Origin: Simmondsia chinensis
Lineage: Eukaryota; Streptophyta; Magnoliopsida; Caryophyllales; Simmondsiaceae
Assembly: GCA_018398585.1 (NCBI GenBank)
Contig: JAGTTD010000010.1
Span: 30,482,638 to 30,546,637, forward strand
DNA length: 64,000 bases
Reading direction: 5' to 3'
Numbering within the stretch: position 1 is the stretch's first letter; every line of letters begins with the position of its first letter. The translations under genes were made by a program, and so were the position numbers. Shown piece after piece: positions 31,572 to 42,696 of the stretch. The notes under the pieces are model-generated. The model saw only the letters and a list, made by a program, of their open reading frames with translations. It had not been told where the DNA came from and searched no databases.

Positions 31572-33464
31572 TTAACACAATGAAGTACGAAACCTAACCG
31601 AGCAAAGCTTGAACTTCCTGTTAGGTAGAAACTGAGTGAACATATCTGAGAGGTTATCAGCAATGCCAATCTTCTTCTTCTCTGAATTGGCTCTTGACAC
31701 ATTATCTGAAACAGCTGCCTGCTGCTGAACTGTGTTACTAAACTGAACTCCCTCTGACATACTCACCTGACCTAAATCACAACCAACTGATGACATCTTC
31801 TGTGGAGACAATAATGAAGACTCACCAAACGTGACACGTCTACTCGTCATGAATTGCTTGAAGCGAAAACCTTTCTGCTTCCCATGAAGCCCTTGTTCAC
31901 ATACCACCAGTCCTGTAGACTGACCACACAAAGAGCCCCTCACACTGTGCTCAGACAGACCCCTATCACCTGAATGATCCAATCTCAAACGTCCTAAATT
32001 TGTGATTTCTGGTTCTGTCAACAACAAGGATGATGAAGATACTGCAACAGATCTAACAACTGTGGAGCCGACAAGCTCATACAACGTACCTAACTTTCTG
32101 CCCTTCATAACTGTCAATGCATACTTAACGACCCTCAAAACTCCACTTTCAGCTGTGTACTTGTACCCTTTAGACTCAAGAGTACCTAAAGAGATGAGAT
32201 TCTTCTTCAAATCAGGAACATGACAGACATCGCCCAAAACCCTGATAGTGCCATCGAACATCCTAAAACGAATTGTTCCTATACCCAAAACTTTGCATGG
32301 ATTATCATTACCCATCAAAGCAACTCCACCTTGAATAGACATGTATGAGGAAAACCAATCCCGATTGGGACAGACATGATAGGAGCAACCCGAATCCAAA
32401 ATCCAATTATCTTTCAAATTGGACTGAGGTTGAGACACGGACAAAAGAAAATCTTCATTCTCAATATCAACAACACTAGCTGCTATGGATCTCTGGTCAG
32501 ACCTGTTATCTGCTTCTAATTTTCTTTTAAGCTTATAACAGTCTTTCTTAATGTGCCCTTTCTGATGACAGTAGTTACAGGTTAGGTCTTGATACCTAGA
32601 CTTAGACTTGTTTCCACTATGATCATACTCGGTTCTCCCCCTTACAAATAAACCACTACCTGAGTTATAAACAGAATCAAATAATTCCCTATCTACTCGT
32701 TCTTTACTCAGTAGGTTTCTCTTAACTTCATCAACAGATATGGTTTGTCTACCCCCATAAATCATGCTTTCGACAAAACCTTTATATGAAGTAGAGAGAG
32801 AACATAACAACAACATTGCCTGATCTTCATCCTTAGGAACATCATCCAATTCTTTCAAATCTTGAATAATTGAATTAAATTCACTAACGTGGTTCTTAAG
32901 TGACATACCTTCTGACATACAAAACGTGAATAACCGGCGCTTAACTGCGAGTTTGTTGGAGACAGACTTGAAACAGAACATATCCTGCAATTTCTCCCAC
33001 AACTCCTTAGCGGTCTTCACTTCCAGAACTTCTGTCAAAACATCATCGGTAAGACATATCTGAATTGCTGTGAGCGCCTTCTCATCCAACTCCTCCCATT
33101 GTGCTTCTGTAAGATTCTCTGATTTCTTCTCTTTCCCATCTAAAGCTTTCTTCAAGCCATTCTGAATCAAGAGGCCCTTAACGCGAACCTGCCATAAACT
33201 GAAGCTCCCTTGACCACCAAACTTCTCAATTTCGGATCTAATTGCGGACGTTATATTATCAAATCGAAATAAACAGGGCTCTGATACCAATTTGTAAGGA
33301 ATAAAACTTGATGCGGAAGCGTGAAACCCTGGTAGCTTGATTCGATTCAAATAATATGACTCACACAAAATGAGAAGTAAACAAATATGGAGAAAGAAAT
33401 AACAAAACAAGAACACACAATATTTACGTGGAAACCCCTCTACAATCGAGAGGGAAGAAAACAA
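31572..33464 (-). CDS. copia gag-protease with in-frame internal deletions
   Basis: An uninterrupted 630-codon frame. Residues 1-57 are encoded by the LTR/PBS and are probably not native. The gag core starts near residue 70 (EIEKFGGQGSFSLWQVRVKG) with no ATG at the usual point, so the true start is unclear. Gag helices extend to about 255. CCHC knuckle: 296-309 (CNYCHQKGHIKKDC). Protease: WILDSGCSYHVC at 354-365. A pre-integrase-like segment runs to about 538. A linker of the kind between integrase and RT (RRVTFGESSLLS) follows, and residues 597-620 are an RNase H tail (DNLSDMFTQFLP). Integrase core and RT plus most of RNase H are missing, both removed in frame. It could supply gag and protease and be copied in trans. 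Confidence 0.85.
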   Translation of the reverse strand: MFSSLSIVEGFPRKYCVFLFCYFFLHICLLLILCESYYLNRIKLPGFHASASSFIPYKLVSEPCLFRFDNITSAIRSEIEKFGGQGSFSLWQVRVKGLLIQNGLKKALDGKEKKSENLTEAQWEELDEKALTAIQICLTDDVLTEVLEVKTAKELWEKLQDMFCFKSVSNKLAVKRRLFTFCMSEGMSLKNHVSEFNSIIQDLKELDDVPKDEDQAMLLLCSLSTSYKGFVESMIYGGRQTISVDEVKRNLLSKERVDRELFDSVYNSGSGLFVRGRTEYDHSGNKSKSRYQDLTCNYCHQKGHIKKDCYKLKRKLEADNRSDQRSIAASVVDIENEDFLLSVSQPQSNLKDNWILDSGCSYHVCPNRDWFSSYMSIQGGVALMGNDNPCKVLGIGTIRFRMFDGTIRVLGDVCHVPDLKKNLISLGTLESKGYKYTAESGVLRVVKYALTVMKGRKLGTLYELVGSTVVRSVAVSSSSLLLTEPEITNLGRLRLDHSGDRGLSEHSVRGSLCGQSTGLVVCEQGLHGKQKGFRFKQFMTSRRVTFGESSLLSPQKMSSVGCDLGQVSMSEGVQFSNTVQQQAAVSDNVSRANSEKKKIGIADNLSDMFTQFLPNRKFKLCSVRFRTSLC

Positions 33465-33839
33465 CGGGCGGAGATGGAGATTCTTTATTAACTGAACGGA
33501 AGAATTACAACGACACTTCCCAGAACGAGATATATGGAAGAATTACAATCACTCCCTTTGAACTCTTGTAGCACTCAAAATCTTGAACGAATTACAAAAT
33601 CACCTCACTCTCAATGGCGGCGGCTCACAACCTTTGATTGGATACAGAATTACGTAAACCCTACGTCCTTTATATAGACGTAGGTTAGGAGGTGCCCGAT
33701 CGATCGGCCCTCTAATTTTCTAAACAATCCCGAATCTTTCCTTAAATCACCCGATCGATAGGCTTCCCTCCCGATCGATCGGTGACCCCACGACAACCCC
33801 ATAAAAAATAAAATAAGTAATTTGAGACATAACCTAACA
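33293..33839 (-). repeat. 5' LTR of copia derivative
   Basis: 547 bp, about 25 differences from its partner. One of its three CCGATCGATCGG palindromes is mutated (CCGATCGATAGG). Confidence 0.95.
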
Positions 33840-33987
33840 GTTGCGAATACATATTTGAGTATAAATTTTGAAAATTGCCATGGGCAGTCGCCAGTGTACA
33901 CTCTCCTTAATTGTTAAGTGGGTATATAACGATAGATATTGATCTAAATGCAATTGGAGATATCAATCCAAGTTAAAATCACTGGAG

Positions 33988-34184
33988 GTAGGGCCGAACA
34001 TAACCCCAAGTCACCTAAGCAACCGCTTGGGTCCCCCAAAATTTTAGAGCCCCAAAATTTTAGAAGTTACGATTTTTTAAGTAAAAAATGTTAATATTAA
34101 TAGATTTTAAGAAAAATATTAGTATATATGAAGGCCTCGTTTGAAAATTTTGCTTGGGCCCCGAGAATGTCAGGGCCAGTCCTG
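33988..34184. mobile_element. possible hAT-like MITE
   Basis: About 197 bp with imperfect inverted ends (TAGGGCCGAACATAACCCC and, reversed, AGGACTGGCCCTGACATTC) and inner CCCAAGC/GCTTGGG-type words in opposite orientation. Flanks CACTGGAG and GATTGGAG could be an 8-bp TSD with two mismatches. It lies just upstream of the recognisable FRS coding sequence. Confidence 0.4.
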
Positions 34185-34287
34185 ATTGGAGCGGGAATGA
34201 TAAAGTTAATGTTGGGAAAGTACAGCAAATTTGTGAGACTAATCAAACTATAGTCTTAGCGAAGGCGAAGATACACAACTATAATAT

Positions 34288-34358
34288 GGTGTGGAATTGA
34301 ATTAATCTGATGAGGCATATGCATACTACAAGAAGTATGCTAAAATTGTAGGTCTTAG
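34288..34358 (+). pseudogene. FAR1/FRS-like gene, first visible exon piece
   Basis: Encodes SDEAYAYYKKYAKIVGL, the start of the FAR1 DNA-binding domain (normally a DEAYEFYNxYAxxxGF-like motif), preceded by one in-frame stop. The piece is cut by the copia remnant at 34359-35344 and the domain resumes at 35345. Sequence upstream (34190-34287) may belong to the same gene, but no start codon could be chosen. Confidence 0.7.
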
Positions 34359-35344
34359 TGTTGAATACTAGTATTTCCTTGTATTTCTACATGTATTTAT
34401 TTCGTATTTGTACTTGGCACATTTTTTAGCATCTAGCGTATTCTTTTCTTGTATTTAGTGATGTAATGAGTGAGAGGCTCTTCCTCTCCTTCTCCTCCTC
34501 TTACCAACCGGCCACTTAAGGCCAATTAGTGATGTAATTACTTCATTTCAGCACGTGCTTTTTTTTTGCTTAGGATAATAGTAATCTAAGTCTTTTCACT
34601 TCCTTTAGTTTTAGTATAAGCAGTACCTTTTGTATATGTTATGTTCATTCAAACAATATACTTTTCTTTTTCATTCAACCTGTGTTAGAATATTTATCTT
34701 ATTAAATTTAACATGGTATTAGAACGGATTGATGATCCCAAACTCTTGTTTGTCGGCACTGTATCCTTGGGAAGATGGGTGCAGTTTGTGTTTGTTGTCA
34801 CAAGTTGGAACCACAACATAGGGAGTAAGCTTTTGACAAAGCAGATCATGAAATCATTTGTTCATTCAACTGGTCAAGTTGCCGATATTTTTGCTAAAGC
34901 TTTGGGACGTTTGCGTTATACAGCTCTCCTTCACAAGGTGGGCGTTGTAAATTTACATGCTCCAACTTAAGAAAGAGTGTTGAATATTAGTATTTCCTTG
35001 TATTTCTACATGTATTTATTTCATATTTGTACTTAGCCTATTCTTTAGCATTTATCATATTCTTTTCTTGTATTTAGTGATGTAATGAGTGAGAGGCTTT
35101 TCCTCTCCTTCTGCTTCTCTACCAACTGACCACTTAAGGCCAATTAGTGACGTAATTACTTCATTTTAACACATGCTTTATTTTTATTTTATTTTTTTGC
35201 TCAGAATACTAGTAATCTAAGTCTTTTCGCTAGCTTTAGTTTTAGTACAAGTAGTACCTTTTGTATGTGTTCTATTCATTCACGCAATATACTTTTACTT
35301 TTCATTCAGCTTGTGTTAGAATACTTATCTCATTAAATTTAACA
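34359..35344 (+). mobile_element. deleted copia element in FRS gene
   Basis: LTRs at 34359-34713 and 34978-35344 (TGTTGAATA to TAAATTTAACA), a tRNA-Met-like PBS, TGGTATTAGAAC (34714-34725), and an interior of only 264 bp. The interior encodes the end of copia RNase H (GQVADIFAKALGRLRYTALL) and a purine tract before the 3' LTR. Flanks CTTAG and TTTGG are at best a mutated TSD. It splits the FAR1 domain of the host-type gene. Confidence 0.85.
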
Positions 35345-36855
35345 TTTGGAGTGGACACAAAATCCTCTTATTGTTTGAAAGTGTCAACATAATTTATTGA
35401 TATTAAGTATGCTTGCACAAGACATGGAAAAAACAAGATTCAAATGTAACTAATCCTCAACCGTGATTGAAAATATTGTAAAACAATGTTGCAAATTAAA
35501 AGGAAATAAGATGAAAAGTAGATGGTTCATGATTTTGTTAAAGACAATAACCATGAACTAAGTCCAAGCTATGCACATTATCTTCCTTTTCATTGAGAAA
35601 TCACGCCATCTCAAAAGGATGACATCATGACTTTGCATGTCGTTTGGGTAAGGGTTAGCCAAATTTATGCAGCAAGGGCAAAGAAAAATGGTGGATATAG
35701 CAATGTTGGTTGTTTAGAGAAGGATATTAGAAATTTGGTTGATAAAAAATGGCATTTACAAATAGAATCAAGTGATGCAAATGCAATGGTTAACCTTCTT
35801 ACACATATGCAAGAAGAAGATCCTAATTTCTTTTTCACAATAGATCTTGATGCATGTCAGCATCTTATAAATGTCTTTTGGGTTCATGGAAAAGAAAGGA
35901 GCGATTACAAAATTTATGAAGATATGGTTTCTTTTGATACAACATATATCACAAACAAGTACAAAATGCATTTCGCTCCTATTGGAGTAAATAATCATTT
36001 TCAATCAACTTTATTAGGATGTGCCTTACTCGCAAATACTTTATTAGGATGTGCATTACTCGCAAATGAATCTACAGATACATTTGTCTAGTTAATGAAA
36101 ACGTGGTTAAGAGCTATGGGTGGAAGAGCCCTATATGCTATTTTAACTGATCAAAATAAAGTAATGAAAGTCGCTATTACAATGGTCTTTTCAAATGTCA
36201 AGCATCGTTATTATTTATGGCATATAATGAGAATGCTCCCCGAAAAGCTTTCACATATGATCAACAAGTATGAGAATTTTGTGGGAACATTCAAAAGATG
36301 TATTTATAAGTCTTAGACAAGCGAACAATTTAAAGATAGGTGGTTAGCTATGGCTGAAAATTTTAAGCTAATTGAAAATCCATGTGTGTAATCTTTATTA
36401 GAAGACCATGAGCATTGGGTGCCTACTTACATGAAATATACATTTTTTGTAGGTATGTCAATCGATTGAGAATAAAAAATGAATAAATGTTTGTTGTTTT
36501 TATGATATATAAACAAGAAACTTATGCTTACCTATATAAGATATACATGATTTTTTTAGGTATGTCAACTACTCAAATATCAGAAAGTATCAATTAATTT
36601 TTTTGACATATATGTGAACAAGAAAACTACATTGAAGGAATTCGTTGAAAGATATAACTAAGCCTTGGAAGATAGAAAGGAATTTGAGAGACACGCGAGT
36701 TTTAAAACTTGGCATCGATAGCCAATTTTGAAATCGCCATCTCCGTTTGAAATGCAAATGTCAACGATTTACACACATAAAATTTTTCAAAAGTTCCAAG
36801 CCGAGGTATCGGGTACGTCTAGATATACTACAATAGAGAAAGATAGAGTAACTAT
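35345..36855 (+). pseudogene. FAR1/FRS-like gene, central part
   Basis: FRS proteins are transcription factors descended from MULE transposases and act in far-red light signalling and other processes. Visible here: the end of the FAR1 domain with DNNHELSPSYAH (about 35545-35580); the MULE-type domain with FWVHGKERSDYKIYEDMVSF and DTTYITNKY (about 35877-35960) and ILTDQNKVMKVAI (about 36133-36175); LWHIMRMLPEKL; WVPTYMKYTFFVGMSTTQ; and SPSPFEMQMSTIYTHKIF. An in-frame repeat of LLGCALLAN occurs near 36010-36065. Several stops (near 35388, 36089, 36388, 36597, 36660, 36719) show a pseudogene. It is cut at 36855 by the LTR element and resumes at 48104. It could instead be a MULE transposase, but the FAR1 domain and introns favour FRS. 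Confidence 0.85.
36453..36559 (+). other. intron in FRS-like pseudogene
   Basis: Starts GTATGTCAATCG and ends ATTTTTTTAG. Removing these 107 bp joins TTTGTAG to GTATGTCAACT and restores the conserved FFVGMSTTQ motif, so a canonical GT-AG intron is the best reading. The repeated GTATGTCAA at both junctions could alternatively reflect a duplication. Confidence 0.7.
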
Positions 36856-37664
36856 TATTGGAAAAATAATACAAGCTAACCTTTGGTTTTATGGGCGAGT
36901 TGTATCCCATATTAGAAAAATTATGCGGGTGATCTTTTTCTTAACGGATGTATTTATTTTTTGGAAAGTATTTTTCAAGAACCATTGCTAGCCGCTTACC
37001 TATAGCGGTTTAACGTTATTAAATTTGTGACCTTTAGGAATTAAATGAGAATATGACTACTGGAATTCATTCCTGTAGCCATTTTATGGCTGTTGGACTT
37101 CATCGTTTTGATGCCTACAATAAAAGCCCCATTGGTTGGTCACTTGAGCTCTTATAAACCAAAAAATCAGTGCACTTCTAAAAAACCCTAGCGACGTGTA
37201 TTATGGCAAGACCAGCTCACTCAGTGATGGGAATTTCTGGACGTACCTTAATTTGTAGCCCAGGCCCATTACTTCCCTTACACACCCTCACCGTCCGCTC
37301 TCTCTCTCTCTTCTTTTTCACTCACCGCTCGAATCCTCTGGTTTTCGCTACTTGATGTTCATCAATTCCGACAGAAAAACAATTTTCAGAGTATAATCAC
37401 CTAGGCAAGTTTGATTCTCTTGATCATATGATTTGGGCAAAGTTCTTAGGTACTCCTACCCAGTAATTAACGAGGACACGTTAAGAGTCGGATCGCGTTA
37501 ATCCTGGAGGACGGCTGCTGTTTATACTATGTGCACCAAAGCAGCAGCAAAATCGTCTTTTATGACAGTGGTCTCTACCACGGCGCGATGTGATCGTTTT
37601 GTAAGATCTTTCTAATGCTCTCTCCTTCAATGCTATACTTGAATATTAGTCAATTTTTCTAATA
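36856..37664 (+). repeat. 5' LTR of the 36856-48103 element
   Basis: About 809 bp. Aligns along its length with 42222-42696, 45543-45772 and 47997-48103, which together form the 3' LTR. It contains a CT-rich microsatellite (about 37300-37318). Confidence 0.88.
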
Positions 37665-40600
37665 ATCTAAAAGACGAATTCTCTAACAGCCATCTCTGAT
37701 TATCTGTAGGAAGAACTTAGTTTTTTTCTTTTTGTGAGTTAAATGAGGGATGTTGTTTTGGCGTTGGACATGCCTTTCCTGTTTGGTTTTTGGCTGGGGG
37801 TTTATATAGAAAGAACTGCAGAGAAAGAGAGAGCGATATTACAATGTTTAAGGTTTAAAAATTAATACTTAAATGCTTTATGTTCGAACTTGATAAGATC
37901 AATTTTAACTATAAAATTATAATTTAAGTACTTTATTTAATTACAAATTACAAGTCACAAATTACAAAACAAATTCGATGGTTCATTGATGGTGCATAGC
38001 AGCGGCAGTCTCACAGCAGTGGTGTCGGTGTCGCGCCACCAATGATTGTGGTGGCTGTGGTGAACCGCTCGTGTGGTCTGATCGTTGATCGTGGCTAAGG
38101 TTACGGCTGGTTGGGCCTGTTAGTAAAATATAAAGAAAATAAGGCTTTGGTCCATTGATCTTATAGAAGACAAATTCTTTATTTGAATAGTTGACCCACT
38201 ATTTGGTTCTAAATATAAATTAAAGAAAATATATATTTTGGGTCAAACTAAAATGAGAGTTTCTCAAGAAATAATAAATAAATGAAATAAAAATATTATT
38301 TGCGCTACAATAAAAAGAAGAATCAATAGATTAAAAAATCAATAGAAATAGGTCAATATTAGAATAATTCGGACACATTTCATAATATTGACCCCGTATG
38401 AAATATAGATGACTTATGTTTTTGGTTTCAATTGTAATACTTATATCTGCTTGTAATATTTTAGCAGGCACATTACAATAATGTTGTCTAATCTCAATTT
38501 TACATTTTGATATGAATTTTCATCTTTACAACCATAGCACATCATATGATCATGTAACATAATGGCTAGCTCAGGTTGATGGTTGTGCTTTTATTTGATT
38601 CTACGGTCTCATGCATTAGCATCCCTTTGATTTGGTTTTGGAGTTCGCTAATGTTTTTGAAGCAAAAATGGCATGGCCAGTCATTCAACATTTCAATGAT
38701 ACAACATTTACTTGTAGCGTACAAACTGGCTTCTTCATCTATCTGAGCACACATGCACAGACATAATATAAAACCGGCGTCCTTTCTGTGTTATTTGTAT
38801 TGATTTCATGCATAGGGGTAATATTGAAAGTGTATCCCTGTAGAAGTGGAAACCCTAAATGCTAGGACCATTCACAAATACTGAAATCCTAAATTGGAAA
38901 TAGTAAATACGAACAAAAGGGAATTGTTGGAAAACAAGAATGTTGAAATTTATATGGTTTAGCCCAATCCAATGTACGCAGAGGGGGGCAACAAAATTCA
39001 CTATATACATAGAGGATTACAAACGGTTAGTTGTTCTACAAACTAGGCTCAACAAAGTTCTACTAGAAGCCTGCACAACTATAATACCAGAGGGCCCAAT
39101 CATCATGAGGTACTAGTGCCATTAGGGCCACTAAATATGTCCATTTTAAGAGCCTCAATAAATACAATCATAAATATGTTTGTTACCGGAAGACCATTAG
39201 TCTCCTCTCTTATTCGGCCTCATGTATGGTCGGTTAAGAATCTGGTGTAGATTCTTGTTTTTGGTGGAGCGAGTTCGAAGTTAAATTGCTCGAGTTTGAC
39301 CCAGTTGGTGGTCGTAGGAGAGTTCTAGGTTTGGATTCTGTTTCGGTGTTGTTTTAAACACCTGTGCATGGTGTTGGTGCTACTGTTGTGCGGTTGACCA
39401 GAGAATTGTGTGCTTTTTCAATTTTCTTTATGATTGTTTAGGTATGTTTAATGGTTGAGGTCGAATGTGAACTTGAGCCTTGAACCTAGAATTGGTCGAC
39501 TATTAGGTTAGGCATGTGTAGTTGCACAATCTTGAATCCCTTGTGTTGGTAGGGCATTGCATGTTTGAGTTTTAACCCTGAGTTTAGATCTTGTATGTAA
39601 GAATTGGATTTTCTTGCATGTTTTTAGTGACCTATTGAATTATTTGATCATTGTAAAGGGCTATAATAGGACTGGAGATTCTTATGAAAAATCTATATAT
39701 GATTGTGTATTTGTATCCATATTGATGTGTCCTATGTGTTTCTTATGGCTATGTTCGAAGCAAGTTAAACATACGTTGTTACATGTTGCTTGAAATGATG
39801 AAAAACGTGTTGTTTTAAGTGTTGAAACATGTCTCTTTCAAGCTGAATATTCTGCTACATGTTTAGTTTGGGCTGTATGTTGATGCTACATGTTGGTTTA
39901 CTGCTGAATTTGGTTCTGTCTGTATTGATTTTAGGCTATACGTTGTGCATATTATAACTAGTAGCTGCTTAATTTTTGTTGTACTGGTTTATTCTTGCTG
40001 TTATGGGCTGAAAGATGTAGTGCAGCTGTAGTTTTCTGGGCATTTTATTGTCATTTTAAGTTGCTTTGCTGAATTTTGACCAAGAGTTGGGAAAAACATG
40101 ATATGTTTGAGTCATATGTGAACTTGTGTTGTCTTAGAAGGTTTCTATGCCCATAGGATCATTGTTTTATGCCTTTGGAAAAAGGGTGAGGTACAAGTCA
40201 TATGAGAACCTTGATTGATTATAGGCTTGGTATTTAGCTTGTGTCTAGATACCATATGTTGTATGCTCATGTTGGTCATTTGGATGACATACTAGATGAC
40301 CTCAGTGTTCACTTGGTGAGGAGAAAAACGTGGCATCACAAGCAAAATACACTAAGATGATTGATAGCATTATGTTTTGATGAATAACACAACACTCGGT
40401 CCTATTATATCATATGTCAGTGGTAGATCTGGTCTACATACATTGATCCAAATAATGAATGTTGAAGTGCTCTAATTAAATTGTTGAGGTATTAGTGAAG
40501 TACTATGAATGGGGTTTACATTGTAGTTGACTCTTTGTTCTGTTGGGTGTTTAGTATCTGTGAGAGATATTCTACTAATGACAATATGTAGGCTCATTAG

Positions 40601-41490
40601 TGAGGTATATTTTGTGACACTCCTCTGAAACCTGCATTGTTTAGTTGTCCTTAAAGACTGTATTAGCAAGTAGAAAAATTGAATGGCTTGAGAACGTAGT
40701 GTGAGACATTCCATTGTGGGGGTTGTAAGAGCACCCAAGAGCCTATGAAACATGATGTCTAATCATAATCTTTTCTAATTATTGTGTTTTTGTTAATGTT
40801 TGCTAGTTATAGCTAGCTTTTGAAAGTCTTACAGAGGTTTGGGTTGCCTTAACTTAAATTGTAAAAGCCACCTTATGTATTATGATCTTCTGTACCTCTT
40901 TCTCTTGATATTATCAAAAATTGATATGACATTGGCAATACATGGACTACACTTAATAGTGATAATGCATGTACTCTAAATATGATGAAAATAGGTATAT
41001 AGTCTTTTGTGACCTAAACTGGTGGTGATCCAATTGATTTGAGATGATAATGTTTCACAATTGTGATGATATATAAAATTGACAAATTTGCAGTATATGT
41101 CTTTCGTGCCAACTATATATACAATATACATACAATATGTGTACTATTTGTGTACTTGGGTGGAGATATGATTTTATTGACATGATATTTGCTCCACTAT
41201 TGTGTTATACAGACTCTTGTTGAAGTTGGCAGGCGATGGAGCTAGTTGTTTAACAGCTCATTGCAGATCCCATAATATGGGGGTAAGAGCAACTCATGGT
41301 TGATGTTGGCAGTGGTCAACTCTCAAGTACCGCTTTGTTGCAATACAGTGTTGAAATGCCATTTATGATGGTTGAGCTTGATGCTTTAACCTAACCCATA
41401 GTCCGTAACGGGTGGTGTGGACACTGCACACTTGATGGGTTTGGCAGGAGGAGACCTATTCATCTCAGGCTTAAGAGCATAAACAATCTA
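37665..41490. other. element interior, non-coding
   Basis: A 3.8-kb T- and G-rich stretch between the 5' LTR and the RNase H tail. No gag, protease, integrase or RT motif was recognised. It may be decayed pol, untranslated sequence or foreign DNA. Confidence 0.4.
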
Positions 41491-41519
41491 CTCAAAAGAA
41501 AGTGATATCACTAAATTGT

Positions 41520-41630
41520 ATAAGGTTTGAAAAGAACCTTGTGGATCCATTGATAAAGACATTATGTCGAAAAATGGCTGTAAAAACATCAAGAGGGATG
41601 GGACTAAAGTCTATGAATAAACTATGATGT
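41520..41630 (+). pseudogene. copia RNase H C-terminal tail
   Basis: Encodes EKNLVDPLIKTLCRKMAVKT followed by SRGMGLKSMN, the conserved end of copia RNase H. The equivalent end in the copia at 57831 reads [20 protein letters not shown] then SRGWG. It confirms the plus orientation and copia type of this element. Confidence 0.8.
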
Positions 41631-42696
41631 ATCCAACCTGGTCTTAACAGGTTCAATGTGAAAAGTCATAGTTTCATTCAAGGAGTACACTGTATTTTAT
41701 GTTGTCCCTCCCTATGGTGTGACAGTGCGGTGACGGGTACATAGCTATATGTTTGGTGGTGTAAGCGAGGCTTTGCACTTGATGGACACTGTTTGTATGT
41801 TGCCAAAGGGTGAAGTTGAGCTTTAGCTCTTAATGGAACCATATCCATATGTTTGGTGGTGTGCGGCAACACACACTTGATGGGATCCACCTATGTAGGT
41901 GTGGGAGTGTGGTCGTTCCCTATGAAGGTTTAAGAATTGCCTTCTAGAGCGCCTATGAATATCCAAGACGAGCGCATAGCCTATAAAACGCGCCACACCA
42001 CAGGAATTGCCAAGATTTGGAGTTTGGTATGTGTCCGAGTGGCAGACTATACAATCCCTTGTGAGGTTCAAGACGAAAGTCACCTCACAAGTTGTTGGTC
42101 CTAAACTTGGGTTACACTAGGTGACAAATCAAGTCGCGAGTCATCAGCATAGAAAAATTGAACTCCCTTTGCCCAATCTATTCTTCTTTGTTATGTTCCG
42201 CTTGTATCCTTTGTGAGGGATTGTTGAAAAAATGATACAAGCTAACCTTTAGTTTTATGAAGGAGTTGCATCCCATATTAGAAAAATCGTGCTGGTAATC
42301 TTTTTCTTAATGAGTATATTTATTAAATATTTTTAAGACTCGTTACTAGCCGCTTACCCTTAGCTGTTTAATATTATTAAATTTGTAACCGTTGGGAATT
42401 AAATGAGAATATGGCTGTTGGAATTCATTCCTGCGGCCGTTATATAGCTGTTGGATTCATCATTTTAATGCCTACAATAAAAGCCCCAATTGGCTGGTCA
42501 CTTGAGCTCATATAAACCAAAAAATCAATGCACTTCTAAAAAACCCTAGTGATGTGTATTATGGCAAGACTATCTCACGTGGTGTTGGGAATTTATGGGC
42601 GTATGTTAATTTGCAGCCCAGGCCCATTACTTCCCTCACACACCCTCACCGTCCTCTCTCTCTCTCTCTTCATTTTCACTCACTGTTCGAATCCTC

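Larger units (their letters stand above)
30949..33839 (-). mobile_element. compact non-autonomous copia derivative
   Basis: Two 547-bp LTRs (30949-31495 and 33293-33839, about 95% identical) with a perfect TSD GTTGC (30944-30948 and 33840-33844). On the minus strand the PBS TGGTATCAGAGC is at 33278-33289, and a typical copia PPT (CCAAGGTGGAGATT) adjoins the 3' LTR at about 31496-31510. The 1.8-kb interior carries one open frame with gag, zinc knuckle and protease but no integrase core or reverse transcriptase. Confidence 0.95.

Noticed and set aside
31572..33464. A host gene of 630 codons
   Set aside because: The frame carries copia gag, CCHC knuckle and DSG protease motifs between paired LTRs, and its first residues are LTR-encoded.
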